Origin: Vibrio barjaei
Lineage (GTDB): Bacteria > Pseudomonadota > Gammaproteobacteria > Enterobacterales > Vibrionaceae
Assembly: GCF_001639065.2 (NCBI RefSeq)
Contig: NZ_LQXO02000033.1
Coordinates: 271,332-335,331, forward strand
DNA: 64,000 nt
Direction: 5' to 3'
The notes below the pieces were generated by a model. That model ran no database searches and had not been told where the DNA came from. It saw only the letters and a list, made by a program, of their open reading frames with translations. Below are positions 56,512 through 63,550 of this stretch, in pieces; the first letter of the stretch is position 1, and every line of letters starts with the position of its first letter. A program made the translations under genes and the position numbers.

Positions 56512-57011
56512 ATGGCTATAGTAGAAGCACTTTTATTATCGGCGCTGACTGGCGGTGCGTCAGCCATGGCTACCGTTATTGCTCTTAAGGTCGATATCAA
56601 ATGGATGCGCGATATCCTTAAAGACCACAAGAATAGAGGTGAATGGATCCAAATCAGTGCCTATAGAGGAAGACAGTTCATAGTAGATGACCCAAACCCA
56701 GTACCAGCAAGTGACGAAAAGTTAGATGATGGTTGGTTATATAGTTGGCTGGACTATGCAAGCAAGGTATCAAATGAAGAGTTGATTATGACTGCACAAA
56801 ATTATTCCATGACAGACATTGTAGATTTAGCCCAAGACGTAAACGACTGGCTGATTTTCAAAATTTCGTAAACGATTCATTTACACGTTCTTTTAAAGAA
56901 GAGCTAAGTGCTGTGTTGATGGACAAAAGTGAAGAACTGCACAACGCACTAGAGGCTTCGAACTTCATAACACTGATAAAAGCTTCATCAGGCGTAAAAT
57001 TCAATGACTAG
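56512..57011 (+). pseudogene. Frameshifted small membrane protein gene beside dif
   Basis: The first frame (56512-56871, 119 aa) starts with a hydrophobic segment then a basic helix (MAIVEALLLSALTGGASAMATVIALKVDIKWMRDILKDHK split here), a layout seen in phage holin/XhlA-like proteins, and ends NDWLIFKIS. About 20 bases before the stop, the -1 frame becomes open and reads LADFQNFVNDSFTRSF and on to ALEASNFITLIK, ending at TAG 57009-57011. The protein-like character of both halves suggests one gene broken by a -1 frameshift near 56850. A real short protein ending at 56871 remains possible. Confidence 0.5.
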
Positions 57012-57032
57012 GTAAAGAGCGTGAAACGTGAG

Positions 57033-57058
57033 AAGCTCGCTATATGGCGGGCTTTTTT
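57033..57058 (+). terminator. Terminator immediately left of dif
   Basis: Stem AAGCTCGC / GCGGGCTT (57033-57040 / 57047-57054, one G-U), loop of 6, T6. It ends the transcript of the frameshifted gene and insulates the dif site from it. Confidence 0.75.
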
Positions 57059-57090
57059 GTATCTCATTGATACTAAACGATTACAACCTT

Positions 57091-57118
57091 AGTGCGCATT
57101 ATGTATAAAGCGGTAAAT
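57091..57118. other. dif: dif site of chromosome 1, hybrid attL of the prophage
   Basis: 28 bases: XerC arm AGTGCGCATTA, centre TGTATA, XerD arm AAGCGGTAAAT. The XerC arm equals that of Vibrio dif1 and nearly that of E. coli dif (GGTGCGCATAA). The XerD arm departs from TTATGTTAAAT in its inner half but keeps the outer TAAAT. That is the expected product when a phage attP with its own XerD arm recombines at dif. The prophage genes begin 6 bases to the right. Confidence 0.85.
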
Positions 57119-57123
57119 CTGCT

Positions 57124-57390
57124 CTAAGAAGCTCTCGCTTCTTGTAATGCATTGATAAGGCGAGGGTTTGTGTACTTATCTTCGATTAAACCGTACACAA
57201 CATTTTGGTCATCTTCCTCAAGAAGGTCAGCAATTCGAAAAGCTATATCCCAATCCATAGAACATCTACCTTTTCGCCAATGTCTCAGTCTTCCCTCGCC
57301 AACCTCAAGTTTTTGAGCGAGTTTGTACTCAGAGGTCAATTCATACCTAGCTTTGACCCTGTCCAAAAGTGCATTGGTGTAGTTCGTCAT
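57124..57390 (-). CDS. Phage repressor-like HTH protein (DUF3693-like)
   Basis: 88 aa. TNALLDRVKARYELTSEYKLAQKLEVGEGRLRHWRKGRCSMDWDIAFRIADLL is a helix-turn-helix of the Cro/CI type. Small proteins of this shape (DUF3693) are found in vibriophages and act as regulators. GGGGAA precedes the ATG. Divergent from the early operon, with three operator-like repeats in the shared control region: the arrangement of a lysogeny repressor. Confidence 0.78.
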   Translation of the reverse strand: MTNYTNALLDRVKARYELTSEYKLAQKLEVGEGRLRHWRKGRCSMDWDIAFRIADLLEEDDQNVVYGLIEDKYTNPRLINALQEARAS

Positions 57391-57421
57391 GTCATGGTTC
57401 CCCGAATGCTAATTGTTAAAT

Positions 57422-57433
57422 TGTAGCGCTACA
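57422..57433. promoter_or_regulatory. 12-base palindrome near the repressor start
   Basis: TGTAGCGCTACA, perfect palindrome 31 bases upstream of the repressor ATG. Probably a binding site of a dimeric regulator controlling the leftward promoter. Confidence 0.45.
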
Positions 57434-57442
57434 TATTGTAAC

Positions 57443-57486
57443 TTGCAGTACCGTAAGTCATTTGCGGTAGTAAATTATTTGCCGTA
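57443..57486. promoter_or_regulatory. Three TTGCNGTA repeats, candidate operators and early promoter
   Basis: TTGCAGTA (57443), TTGCGGTA (57462) and TTGCCGTA (57479), spaced 19 and 17 bases. The second and third double as -35 boxes: TTGCGG with TATTGT at 57485-57490, or TTGCCG with TATGTG at 57502-57507, each with 17-base spacing, reading into the early operon. A repressor on these repeats would block the promoter. Confidence 0.5.
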
Positions 57487-57530
57487 TTGTTTTTTCGTGT
57501 TTATGTGAAACGGCTTGCGGAGGCTAGACC

Positions 57531-57767
57531 ATGGAAAGACTCATTACTGACCCCATTCATTTGCCTTGTCCTGATATGGCAGGGTGCGTGAATCCAGACC
57601 CTAATCTAACCAAAAATTCTCTCGACATGGTCGCAAAGCTTAAAGCTAAGTTCGCACCATCTTTCCCTAAAAAGCGAAAAACCACTATTCCATCTCGTTT
57701 CAATCAAGCGTGTAGCCGTGATGAAGTTAAAGCACTCGGTCACGATGTTGAAGGGGGTGATTTATGA
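57531..57767 (+). CDS. Small basic phage protein, first gene of the early operon
   Basis: 78 aa with a basic middle (KLKAKFAPSFPKKRKTTIPSRF) and no recognised domain. GGAGG 7 bases before the ATG. Its stop overlaps the start of the next gene (ATGA), indicating translational coupling. Confidence 0.65.
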   Translation: MERLITDPIHLPCPDMAGCVNPDPNLTKNSLDMVAKLKAKFAPSFPKKRKTTIPSRFNQACSRDEVKALGHDVEGGDL

Positions 57768-58297
57768 TTGACTCACCAAAAGCATTTAGAAAAGCGGTGC
57801 TATACACCGAAAATCAATGCAAATCCGGCTCACTTAATGGCGCATGGAATATTCTGGATGAGATTAATAAAACCTTCGGAACCTATCATTTTCGTGCTGT
57901 GAACCTTTGCAGTGTTATCGAACGTATCATTCAAAACCGTAGTGGGTATTTAACGTTTGAGCAGCGTGCGGACTTGAAAGTTAGTCACCGCCTACGAACG
58001 CTTATCAAAGAACAGCGTAACCGAAATGAAACGGGTGATAGTTCGTTATCAGGACTTCGTAAGCAGATTCGAGAAAGCCACCAAATCCGCAAGCAAGATG
58101 AAGCGCCCAAAATGGGCGCGGATTCTTCAATGAAAGCGTTTGTCCTTTGCCAAGATTGCTTAAAGGTCATGCACTATACAGATGAACGCCATAACGAAGA
58201 TGAGTTTTGCACTTGTGGCGGTCAATTGTGTGGTTGTGATGGTTGCCAAAGCGAAGCGGCAAAACGTGTCGTATCGGGCGCAAAGGTGTTTGTATGA
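57764..58297 (+). CDS. Phage protein with C-terminal cysteine cluster
   Basis: 177 aa. Helical N-terminal part (FRKAVLYTENQCKSGSLNGAWNILDEINK); near the C-terminus a zinc-type cluster CQDCLKVMHYTDE...FCTCGGQLCGCDGC with seven cysteines. The family is not recognised; a DNA- or protein-binding zinc module is likely. Overlaps both neighbours by 4 bases (ATGA). Confidence 0.65.
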   Translation: MIDSPKAFRKAVLYTENQCKSGSLNGAWNILDEINKTFGTYHFRAVNLCSVIERIIQNRSGYLTFEQRADLKVSHRLRTLIKEQRNRNETGDSSLSGLRKQIRESHQIRKQDEAPKMGADSSMKAFVLCQDCLKVMHYTDERHNEDEFCTCGGQLCGCDGCQSEAAKRVVSGAKVFV

Positions 58298-58485
58298 GTC
58301 GCAACAAACGTTATGAGGCAAGGAAACGCGCTCAAGGCTTAGTCAAGGTGACGCTTTGGGTGCCAGATTCCAGAGAATCCGAGTTCAAAATGTTAGCTGA
58401 CGCGTGTTGTGAGTTTCGTCATTTGACGTTTAACACGCTTCGAGACACCCAAAGCGGGAAGTACGTTTCCCTTGAGCGCTTATGA
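58294..58485 (+). CDS. Small ribbon-helix-helix-like phage regulator
   Basis: 63 aa. Basic N-terminus then VKVTLWVPDSRESEFKMLADACCEF, which has the beta-strand/helix layout of ribbon-helix-helix DNA binders (V-T-L-W-V-P). The start at 58294 is chosen because it overlaps the previous stop (ATGA), in keeping with the operon. Its own stop overlaps the replication gene start (ATGA). Confidence 0.6.
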   Translation: MSRNKRYEARKRAQGLVKVTLWVPDSRESEFKMLADACCEFRHLTFNTLRDTQSGKYVSLERL

Positions 58486-60155
58486 TTACTGACAAAGACA
58501 TTATCTTTGCAGCGTCCGTGGTTCAGGGCGCTGACAAAACAAGAAACAATATCGCCGCTCTTGATAGCGGTTTTTTTGGTTCGGTTGATAACGAATGGCC
58601 ACACGACGAACAACGGAAACTTAAGAATTTCGAACAAGCTCATGTGGCTCGCACTAAACACCTTCGAGAAATCGGGCGCGAAGCGGCGGCGCAAGCCGAA
58701 AGTACTAGGCTCGTCAAAGGGCGCAAAAGTCGGACAACAGGTAAACACCGGATTGACCGCTTAAATGGCGTGTTGGCGAACCATACACGACGCACGCGCT
58801 CAGTAGTGGAAGTCGGTGAGCAAGACCATGTGACGCAAAGCGGCCAGTTATTCGACGTGTCAGGGCTGCATGATAACGGTCAATCTCGCGTGTATTTGAT
58901 GCAAAGAGACTGGTCAAACGAATACAAAGTGCAAACCGTATATAAACCTGCGCCGAGTGAAGCGCCGAACGCCAATGACGGTGAACGTTATACCGACAAT
59001 CTCACACCAAGAGCGGTGAAGAAAATCTTTGAGTCGGGGGCTTATGTAGCGGCGGTGCATGGTGGGTTTACTACGTTTTTGACCTTAACGTTTTCGCCAG
59101 AGCTGCGAGCGCAACTTTTTACGGGCGAGATTACGATTGGTAGTGAAGTGTCACGCTTTTTGAGTGGTGCTAAGAAACTGTATCAGCGCGGCTTTGATGT
59201 GGTTGTTGAAAGTGAAAGCGTCAATGCGTTACAAGGTCACATTGAAGAATGCGCCGAATGCCGTGAAATTGAAGGGCATGACACGCCATTTCATTACATT
59301 TGGGTGGCCGAATGTCCCGCTAACGAAGACGGTGAACCTAATCCCCATGTGCATGTATTGCTTAATTGGTCTGTGCCTCGCTGGGCGTTTGATACGTGGG
59401 CAAAACGCATAGAAAGTTTATGGGGGCATGGCATGGCGAACCTACAGCGAATCAAGTATTCCGAAGCGGCCAGCTCATACATTATCAAAGCGGTGGGTTA
59501 CGCGGCCAAAGGTGGTAACGCCAATCAAGGGCTCATACGTGGTAACCGCTACAACATTGCTCGTGCTTCTCGTGCGCCAAATTGGGAGGTCTTAGCGTCA
59601 TTCGATACCGACAACATGCACGCCATTATCAAAGAGTGTGGCTACAAGTTGGAACAATGGCGAAAACCGATTGAGCGAATGATACGAAGAAAGCAACAGG
59701 CTAAACAGCAAGCGATACGCGGCCTTGATATTGCCAAGAATAACCAGCAGGCCGTTAAGCAAATCAAACTTAAGCGTCTTATTGATAAGTTGTCGCTAGA
59801 AATCCGTGAAGCTAAAACCAAAATCAAAGAGCGTGGTTTGTTTGCCAGCTCGCGCCAACACTTTGCTCTCACGTTCAGTGGTGACGATGCGGCTACGCGT
59901 CTTGATAGTTTCTTAGTGTGGGCGGCTGGCGCTCGCGGTTGGTTTATGCAAAGCAAAGACATTGACGGAATCAATGAGCTAAGAGACTACGCCAAAGAGA
60001 AATACAGCGATGCGTATCAGGCTTACCTTGATAAGCGCTGTTACTGGCGAGCGCTGCTTCAACATGAGTTTATTGATTATGACTTGGATTATGTACGCAG
60101 TGAGGCAATGGCCGAACGCTTAGAGTTTTGTCAGTTCATGCGCTATGACGCATGA
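58482..60155 (+). CDS. Rolling-circle replication initiator (HUH endonuclease)
   Basis: 557 aa. HUH motif in PHVHVLLNW with His289 and His291; the tyrosine motif lies at Tyr333-x2-Lys336-x3-Tyr340 (SSYIIKAVGYAAKGG). Upstream, FTTFLTLTF near residue 195 is motif 1. This is the phiX174 gpA/P2 A-like superfamily, to which the PM2 initiator P12 also belongs. It nicks the phage origin and starts rolling-circle replication. The N-terminal 180 residues are charged and unrecognised. Coupled to the preceding gene by ATGA. Confidence 0.88.
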   Translation: MITDKDIIFAASVVQGADKTRNNIAALDSGFFGSVDNEWPHDEQRKLKNFEQAHVARTKHLREIGREAAAQAESTRLVKGRKSRTTGKHRIDRLNGVLANHTRRTRSVVEVGEQDHVTQSGQLFDVSGLHDNGQSRVYLMQRDWSNEYKVQTVYKPAPSEAPNANDGERYTDNLTPRAVKKIFESGAYVAAVHGGFTTFLTLTFSPELRAQLFTGEITIGSEVSRFLSGAKKLYQRGFDVVVESESVNALQGHIEECAECREIEGHDTPFHYIWVAECPANEDGEPNPHVHVLLNWSVPRWAFDTWAKRIESLWGHGMANLQRIKYSEAASSYIIKAVGYAAKGGNANQGLIRGNRYNIARASRAPNWEVLASFDTDNMHAIIKECGYKLEQWRKPIERMIRRKQQAKQQAIRGLDIAKNNQQAVKQIKLKRLIDKLSLEIREAKTKIKERGLFASSRQHFALTFSGDDAATRLDSFLVWAAGARGWFMQSKDIDGINELRDYAKEKYSDAYQAYLDKRCYWRALLQHEFIDYDLDYVRSEAMAERLEFCQFMRYDA

Positions 60156-60186
60156 GTTTATTTAACGCCATGGCTAGGGGGAAACA

Positions 60187-60330
60187 ATGGATAACAAAAT
60201 CATTTCGGAAATGCAGAGTGAAGTGAAAAACGGAAACGCACTCAAAAAGCCGTTGGCATTCTTTCGAATGCTATTAGTCACACTCAAGAATCTAGATGAA
60301 CGTTTAGAGCGTTTGGAAAAGGGCGCTTAA
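60187..60330 (+). CDS. 47-aa helical phage protein
   Basis: MDNKIISEMQSEVKNG, ends NLDERLERLEKGA. Amphipathic coiled-coil-like helix and no membrane segment. AGGGGGAAAC upstream of the ATG resembles the leaders of other phage genes, which supports it as real. Confidence 0.55.
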   Translation: MDNKIISEMQSEVKNGNALKKPLAFFRMLLVTLKNLDERLERLEKGA

Positions 60331-60351
60331 ACACACTAACTAAACCACACC

Positions 60352-60373
60352 AACGTTGAGAAACAGGGGTAAC
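60352..60373 (+). repeat. First copy of a 22-base phage leader
   Basis: AACGTTGAGAAACAGGGGTAAC, just before the ATG at 60379. It matches 20 of 22 bases at 63551-63572. It includes the Shine-Dalgarno and may be a translation or transcription control element. Confidence 0.65.
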
Positions 60374-60378
60374 ACATT

Positions 60379-60699
60379 ATGAAACGCACCGAAGCTGCAT
60401 GTAACAGCGATTTAAAAGCACTCGACCTTGCTGAAAACCTAGAAACACAGGTCACTGAGGCTATTACGAAAATTAAAGATATGGACTTAAGTAAAATCGC
60501 GTCTACGTTACCGCGTTTATTGCTTGGTGGCGGTGACCCGTTCGCGGCATTAGGCTTAGACCCTAAGCTATTCGAGCAAGTTGAACGGCTTACCATGCTT
60601 AATCGTATCGCTCGCGATAAGTGCCGAGCGTTTGTTATGGAAGAAAAAGCCTCACTCGTCGATGAAATCGAAAACGCGGAGGTGGTAAGCGATGAGTAA
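60379..60699 (+). CDS. Phage protein, unknown, 106 aa
   Basis: Helical, with a Gly-rich hinge (LLLGGGDPFAALGLDPKLFEQVERL) in the middle and an acidic C-terminus. Not recognised. Overlaps the next gene by 8 bases (ATGAGTAA). Possibly a structural or DNA-associated protein. Confidence 0.65.
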   Translation: MKRTEAACNSDLKALDLAENLETQVTEAITKIKDMDLSKIASTLPRLLLGGGDPFAALGLDPKLFEQVERLTMLNRIARDKCRAFVMEEKASLVDEIENAEVVSDE

Positions 60700-61234
60700 A
60701 GTGCCTAATCCTGTTCGCGGTTATGTCACTTGTCCAGTATGCAGTGAAACCGCAACGGTTCATATGATTGGTGAAGGAAAGCTCTTAGCCGAAGGTGAAC
60801 CGCCTAAAAACCCGCGCAATCTTGGCTTGCTGTATTACCGTTGTCCGAACTGCGGTAACAGTCAAATGTCGAAAAGCGTTAACCAATACATTACCGACCA
60901 TATGAGCGAGGATGAGCCCGAAACGGCAAGCGCATCGGTAACGCTCGAAACCCATGCTGATAAGGCACAAACTGTTATTGATGATAACGCGATAAGCACT
61001 ATTGAAGCGCCATTAATCAGCGCTGCTAACGATGATTTAAGCCCGTTACCCGTTGCAGCCAATGACGAAACCGCTGTGTCCGAAACACCAAAGGCAAGCG
61101 CACCGAAACCCGCACCGACAAAGTTAGGAATGAAACTCGCCATTGGTTTTGTGGTGGTGTTACTCATCATTATTGGTTTGCATGTAGCGCTTAAGACCAA
61201 AGCGGAGCAACAGGAGGCTAACGCACATGAGTAA
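60692..61234 (+). CDS. Zinc-ribbon phage protein with C-terminal membrane anchor
   Basis: 180 aa. N-terminal zinc ribbon (CPVCSETATVHM ... CPNCGNSQ, four cysteines, residues 14-60), long acidic Thr/Ala/Pro-rich linker and a C-terminal membrane helix (LAIGFVVVLLIIIGLHVAL) with a short basic end. Tail-anchored zinc ribbon, a natural candidate for a virion membrane protein or a regulator. Overlaps both neighbours (ATGAGTAA). Confidence 0.72.
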   Translation: MSKVPNPVRGYVTCPVCSETATVHMIGEGKLLAEGEPPKNPRNLGLLYYRCPNCGNSQMSKSVNQYITDHMSEDEPETASASVTLETHADKAQTVIDDNAISTIEAPLISAANDDLSPLPVAANDETAVSETPKASAPKPAPTKLGMKLAIGFVVVLLIIIGLHVALKTKAEQQEANAHE

Positions 61235-61730
61235 TGTTGAAAGTGCCGCAAGCTTTGATTCGATTGATATTGATGCATGGTCAGACTCGCTCAAGCAAAC
61301 ACAAGCTATAGAACAAGCAGAAAAGGACGCGCTATCACAGCCGCTTGAGGGTGAATCTTCGTTGCCTGGTCAAACTTCGGATGACTCATACGAAACCAAA
61401 ACACCAGAGCAAATTGAAGGGGAAAAGGTATCAAGTGCGATGCTACTTAATGCGTTGTTTGCGGGTTTAGAGCAAATGACGGCTGCGATTGCTGGCGTAC
61501 CTTTCCAGTTTGAACCAAGTTGCAAAGATGCGGTAGTTGAAGCTGCGTATCCAGTACTGGCGAAACAAGATAAGGGCGCATTGTTTGGTGGTTACGTTGA
61601 AGAAGCAACGCTGATTATCACCTTAATGACCTTGTTGGCCGTGTCGGTCACTCAAGTAAAACGATTGAAATCAGTGGAGGGCAAGACGAATGAAAGCACA
61701 ACCGCTACCGCGCTTTCCAAATCCCACTAA
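61227..61730 (+). CDS. Phage membrane protein, unknown, 167 aa
   Basis: Acidic N-terminal half, then a hydrophobic segment ALFAGLEQMTAAIAGVPFQF and a C-terminal membrane helix (ATLIITLMTLLAVSVTQV) followed by basic residues. CAGGAGG precedes the ATG. Overlaps the ATPase gene by 41 bases. Probably a structural protein of the internal membrane. Confidence 0.65.
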   Translation: MSNVESAASFDSIDIDAWSDSLKQTQAIEQAEKDALSQPLEGESSLPGQTSDDSYETKTPEQIEGEKVSSAMLLNALFAGLEQMTAAIAGVPFQFEPSCKDAVVEAAYPVLAKQDKGALFGGYVEEATLIITLMTLLAVSVTQVKRLKSVEGKTNESTTATALSKSH

Positions 61731-62460
61731 CTCGAATCCGTCACTGGATGCCGAGCATACGCTTTACCTAGCGGGTACGGGTGGCGGCAAAACCTCAGCC
61801 GTTAAGTACTTAGGCTTAGTGCCAAAAGGGGCACAAGCTTTATTCTTTGACCCGTACCGCAACTATGCAGGGGCGAAGTTTCACGGCCAGCAATGCCATG
61901 GCTACTCGGTTCGGTCTGAGTTTATCCGCGCTGCGGTGAACGCTCGTAAAAGTGGCAAACCGTTTAAGGTGGCGTACGTTCCTAAGCAGGGGGCTTGTAT
62001 GAATGAATTGGAATTCTTCTCAGCAGTGGCGTGGGCGCTAGGCAATGGCCTAGCACCTAAGCTTTATGTTGTGATTGAAGAGTTAGCCAGTTGCGCGGAA
62101 ACCTCTGCAAAACTCAAAGGTAAAACGGGCGAGTTGCTTCGTGGTGGCCGTCAATATGGCTTAGTGATTCATACCGTGTTTCAACGTGGTCAAGAAGTCC
62201 CGAAAACCATCACCGACCAATCAAGTGTGTGGTGGGTAGGGTCGGTCAACTCCGTGAATGATGCAAAGTGGGTAGCCGAGCGAAAGAGTGTGAGGGTAGA
62301 TGAAATTACCGCGCTTAAATCTGCCAAGGTTAACAAAGCTCGTATTGGTAAGCCCATAGCAGAATATCTAGTGATTCGAGACGGTATAGGAAATGTAGAG
62401 CGAGCGGCTTTGAACTGTGTCACAGGAAGAAAGCTATCTAGAAAATACAATAATCTGTAA
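61690..62460 (+). CDS. Genome-packaging ATPase (HerA/FtsK class, PM2 P9-like)
   Basis: 256 aa. Walker A AGTGGGKT at residues 28-35 (Lys34), Walker B YVVIEELA near 123, and RGGRQYGLVIHTVFQRGQEVPKTI, the arginine-rich/sensor segment of HerA-FtsK packaging motors. The size is close to the P9 ATPases of tailless membrane-containing phages. It would translocate DNA into a preformed capsid. GGAGG 9 bases before the ATG. A Zot protein of filamentous phage is the alternative. Confidence 0.8.
   Translation: MKAQPLPRFPNPTNSNPSLDAEHTLYLAGTGGGKTSAVKYLGLVPKGAQALFFDPYRNYAGAKFHGQQCHGYSVRSEFIRAAVNARKSGKPFKVAYVPKQGACMNELEFFSAVAWALGNGLAPKLYVVIEELASCAETSAKLKGKTGELLRGGRQYGLVIHTVFQRGQEVPKTITDQSSVWWVGSVNSVNDAKWVAERKSVRVDEITALKSAKVNKARIGKPIAEYLVIRDGIGNVERAALNCVTGRKLSRKYNNL
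62234..62241 (+). promoter_or_regulatory. KOPS-like octamer inside the prophage
   Basis: GGGTAGGG, matching GGGNAGGG. On this side of dif a chromosomal KOPS should read leftward, so this one has the opposite polarity and is probably chance in phage coding DNA. Confidence 0.2.
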
Positions 62461-62465
62461 CCTCT

Positions 62466-62474
62466 TGGTATAAT
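62466..62474 (+). promoter_or_regulatory. Extended -10 promoter of the cargo gene
   Basis: TGGTATAAT, a perfect extended -10 (TGnTATAAT), starts 6 bases past the ATPase stop and 31 bases before the cargo gene ATG. The -35 region (TACAAT) is weak, as usual for extended -10 promoters. The gene can therefore be expressed apart from the phage late operon. Confidence 0.7.
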
Positions 62475-62496
62475 GATTCATAAATCAGGAGGCTAC

Positions 62497-63450
62497 ATGT
62501 TAAAAGAAAACTCAAGTTTCATTAAAACCAAGCCATTCATATACACAACAATTGTTTTTTTATTAGTTTTTCTTATTCCGACATGTTCTATCACTATGGA
62601 ATATTATGAGAAAATGGGGGTTAGCTTTAATTTCCAAAAAGAAGGTTGGGAAACCTTCCTAAATTGGTATGACATCCCGTCTAAGATTTTTGCAGCTTAT
62701 CTCGCTGTAATTGGCCTTGTTAGCTTAAACCACCGCTCAGAGCAGACAAAGAATCAAATAGATGTCTCATTGCAACAAGTGATTGCAATGAGAGAGCAAA
62801 TGGAATTGTCAAAAGCTCAAGATAGATTTACCAATCATTTCAGGCACCTAGAAGAGTTTGAAAAGTATGTTAGTAGATTGTCAGAAGGAAATAGATATAG
62901 AGATATTAGGGTTGTTCATTCAAAGTTATTTCCCAATCAAATTAACAACGGTTGTTTCACGATAGATAAAGATATATTACGAAGTTTTGCCAAGTCACTT
63001 CAAGATGTATTTGACAAGACCGAGGAATCAATTACTAGAGAAGAGGAGATAAATATTCTCTTAGCGAGCAAATACTGGGTTCTTAATTATAATATTTGCA
63101 GTATGACAACACTAGATAATAGCCTTGGGTCTATAGATGATATGGCGAAAGTTTTGGAGTCTCACAGAAATCAGGAGGTTTGGAGCTTAGAGTACCTTTT
63201 AGCTGCCGTAGCTAGTTCCTTAAAGGCGTACATAAATCTAACTAAGTTTGATGCTTCTATTGATAACAAAAGTCTACCTTTGGAAAAAATATTAGATTTA
63301 ATAGTAGAGCGTTACGAGTCAGCCTCAGCACCTATTTCTCCTCTAAAAATACACCTTCAGTCACACGTTTACAAAAGACAAATGGATGAATACACATCGG
63401 ATAGTGTCTTCTATCAGAGAGTACTCAGTGACTTCCTAGAAGAATACTAA
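62497..63450 (+). CDS. AT-rich cargo gene: two-TM membrane protein, putative phage-defence (Abi-like)
   Basis: 317 aa. Two N-terminal membrane helices (about residues 10-30 and 60-80) are followed by a cytoplasmic helical domain of about 230 residues (QDRFTNHFRHLEEFEKYVSRLSEG ... ending SDFLEEY). The HFRHLEEFEKY pattern recalls proteins annotated as putative phage abortive infection or retron-associated membrane effectors; this is resemblance only. ATG 62497 has AGGAGG 4 bases upstream; the upstream in-frame ATG at 62473 lies inside the -10. Composition is clearly more AT-rich than the phage genes on either side. Confidence 0.65.
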   Translation: MLKENSSFIKTKPFIYTTIVFLLVFLIPTCSITMEYYEKMGVSFNFQKEGWETFLNWYDIPSKIFAAYLAVIGLVSLNHRSEQTKNQIDVSLQQVIAMREQMELSKAQDRFTNHFRHLEEFEKYVSRLSEGNRYRDIRVVHSKLFPNQINNGCFTIDKDILRSFAKSLQDVFDKTEESITREEEINILLASKYWVLNYNICSMTTLDNSLGSIDDMAKVLESHRNQEVWSLEYLLAAVASSLKAYINLTKFDASIDNKSLPLEKILDLIVERYESASAPISPLKIHLQSHVYKRQMDEYTSDSVFYQRVLSDFLEEY

Positions 63451-63462
63451 AGCGTTACATTT

Positions 63463-63493
63463 AACCTATAGGTTATGGGTTAACCTATAGGTT
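63463..63493 (+). terminator. 13-bp hairpin of tandem palindromes after the cargo gene
   Basis: AACCTATAGGTTA (63463-63475), loop TGGGT, TAACCTATAGGTT (63481-63493): perfect 13-bp stem, then a pyrimidine-rich tail (TTCACCTTCTTTTCTCTTT). Each arm is itself a palindrome (AACCTATAGGTT), so the site could also be a double operator. A terminator for the cargo transcript is the simplest reading. Confidence 0.6.
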
Positions 63494-63550
63494 TCACCTT
63501 CTTTTCTCTTTATATATTCCCTTATAGCTTGAGCTTGCACACTTATTTCT

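Noticed and set aside
56385..56588. 67-codon ORF left of the frameshifted gene
   Set aside because: It overlaps the 56512 gene in another frame, has a poor ribosome site and its last third is rich in unlikely residues; probably chance.
56850..56871. Programmed -1 frameshift in the gene beside dif
   Set aside because: No slippery heptamer of the X XXY YYZ type lies in frame near the shift, so simple mutation is more likely.
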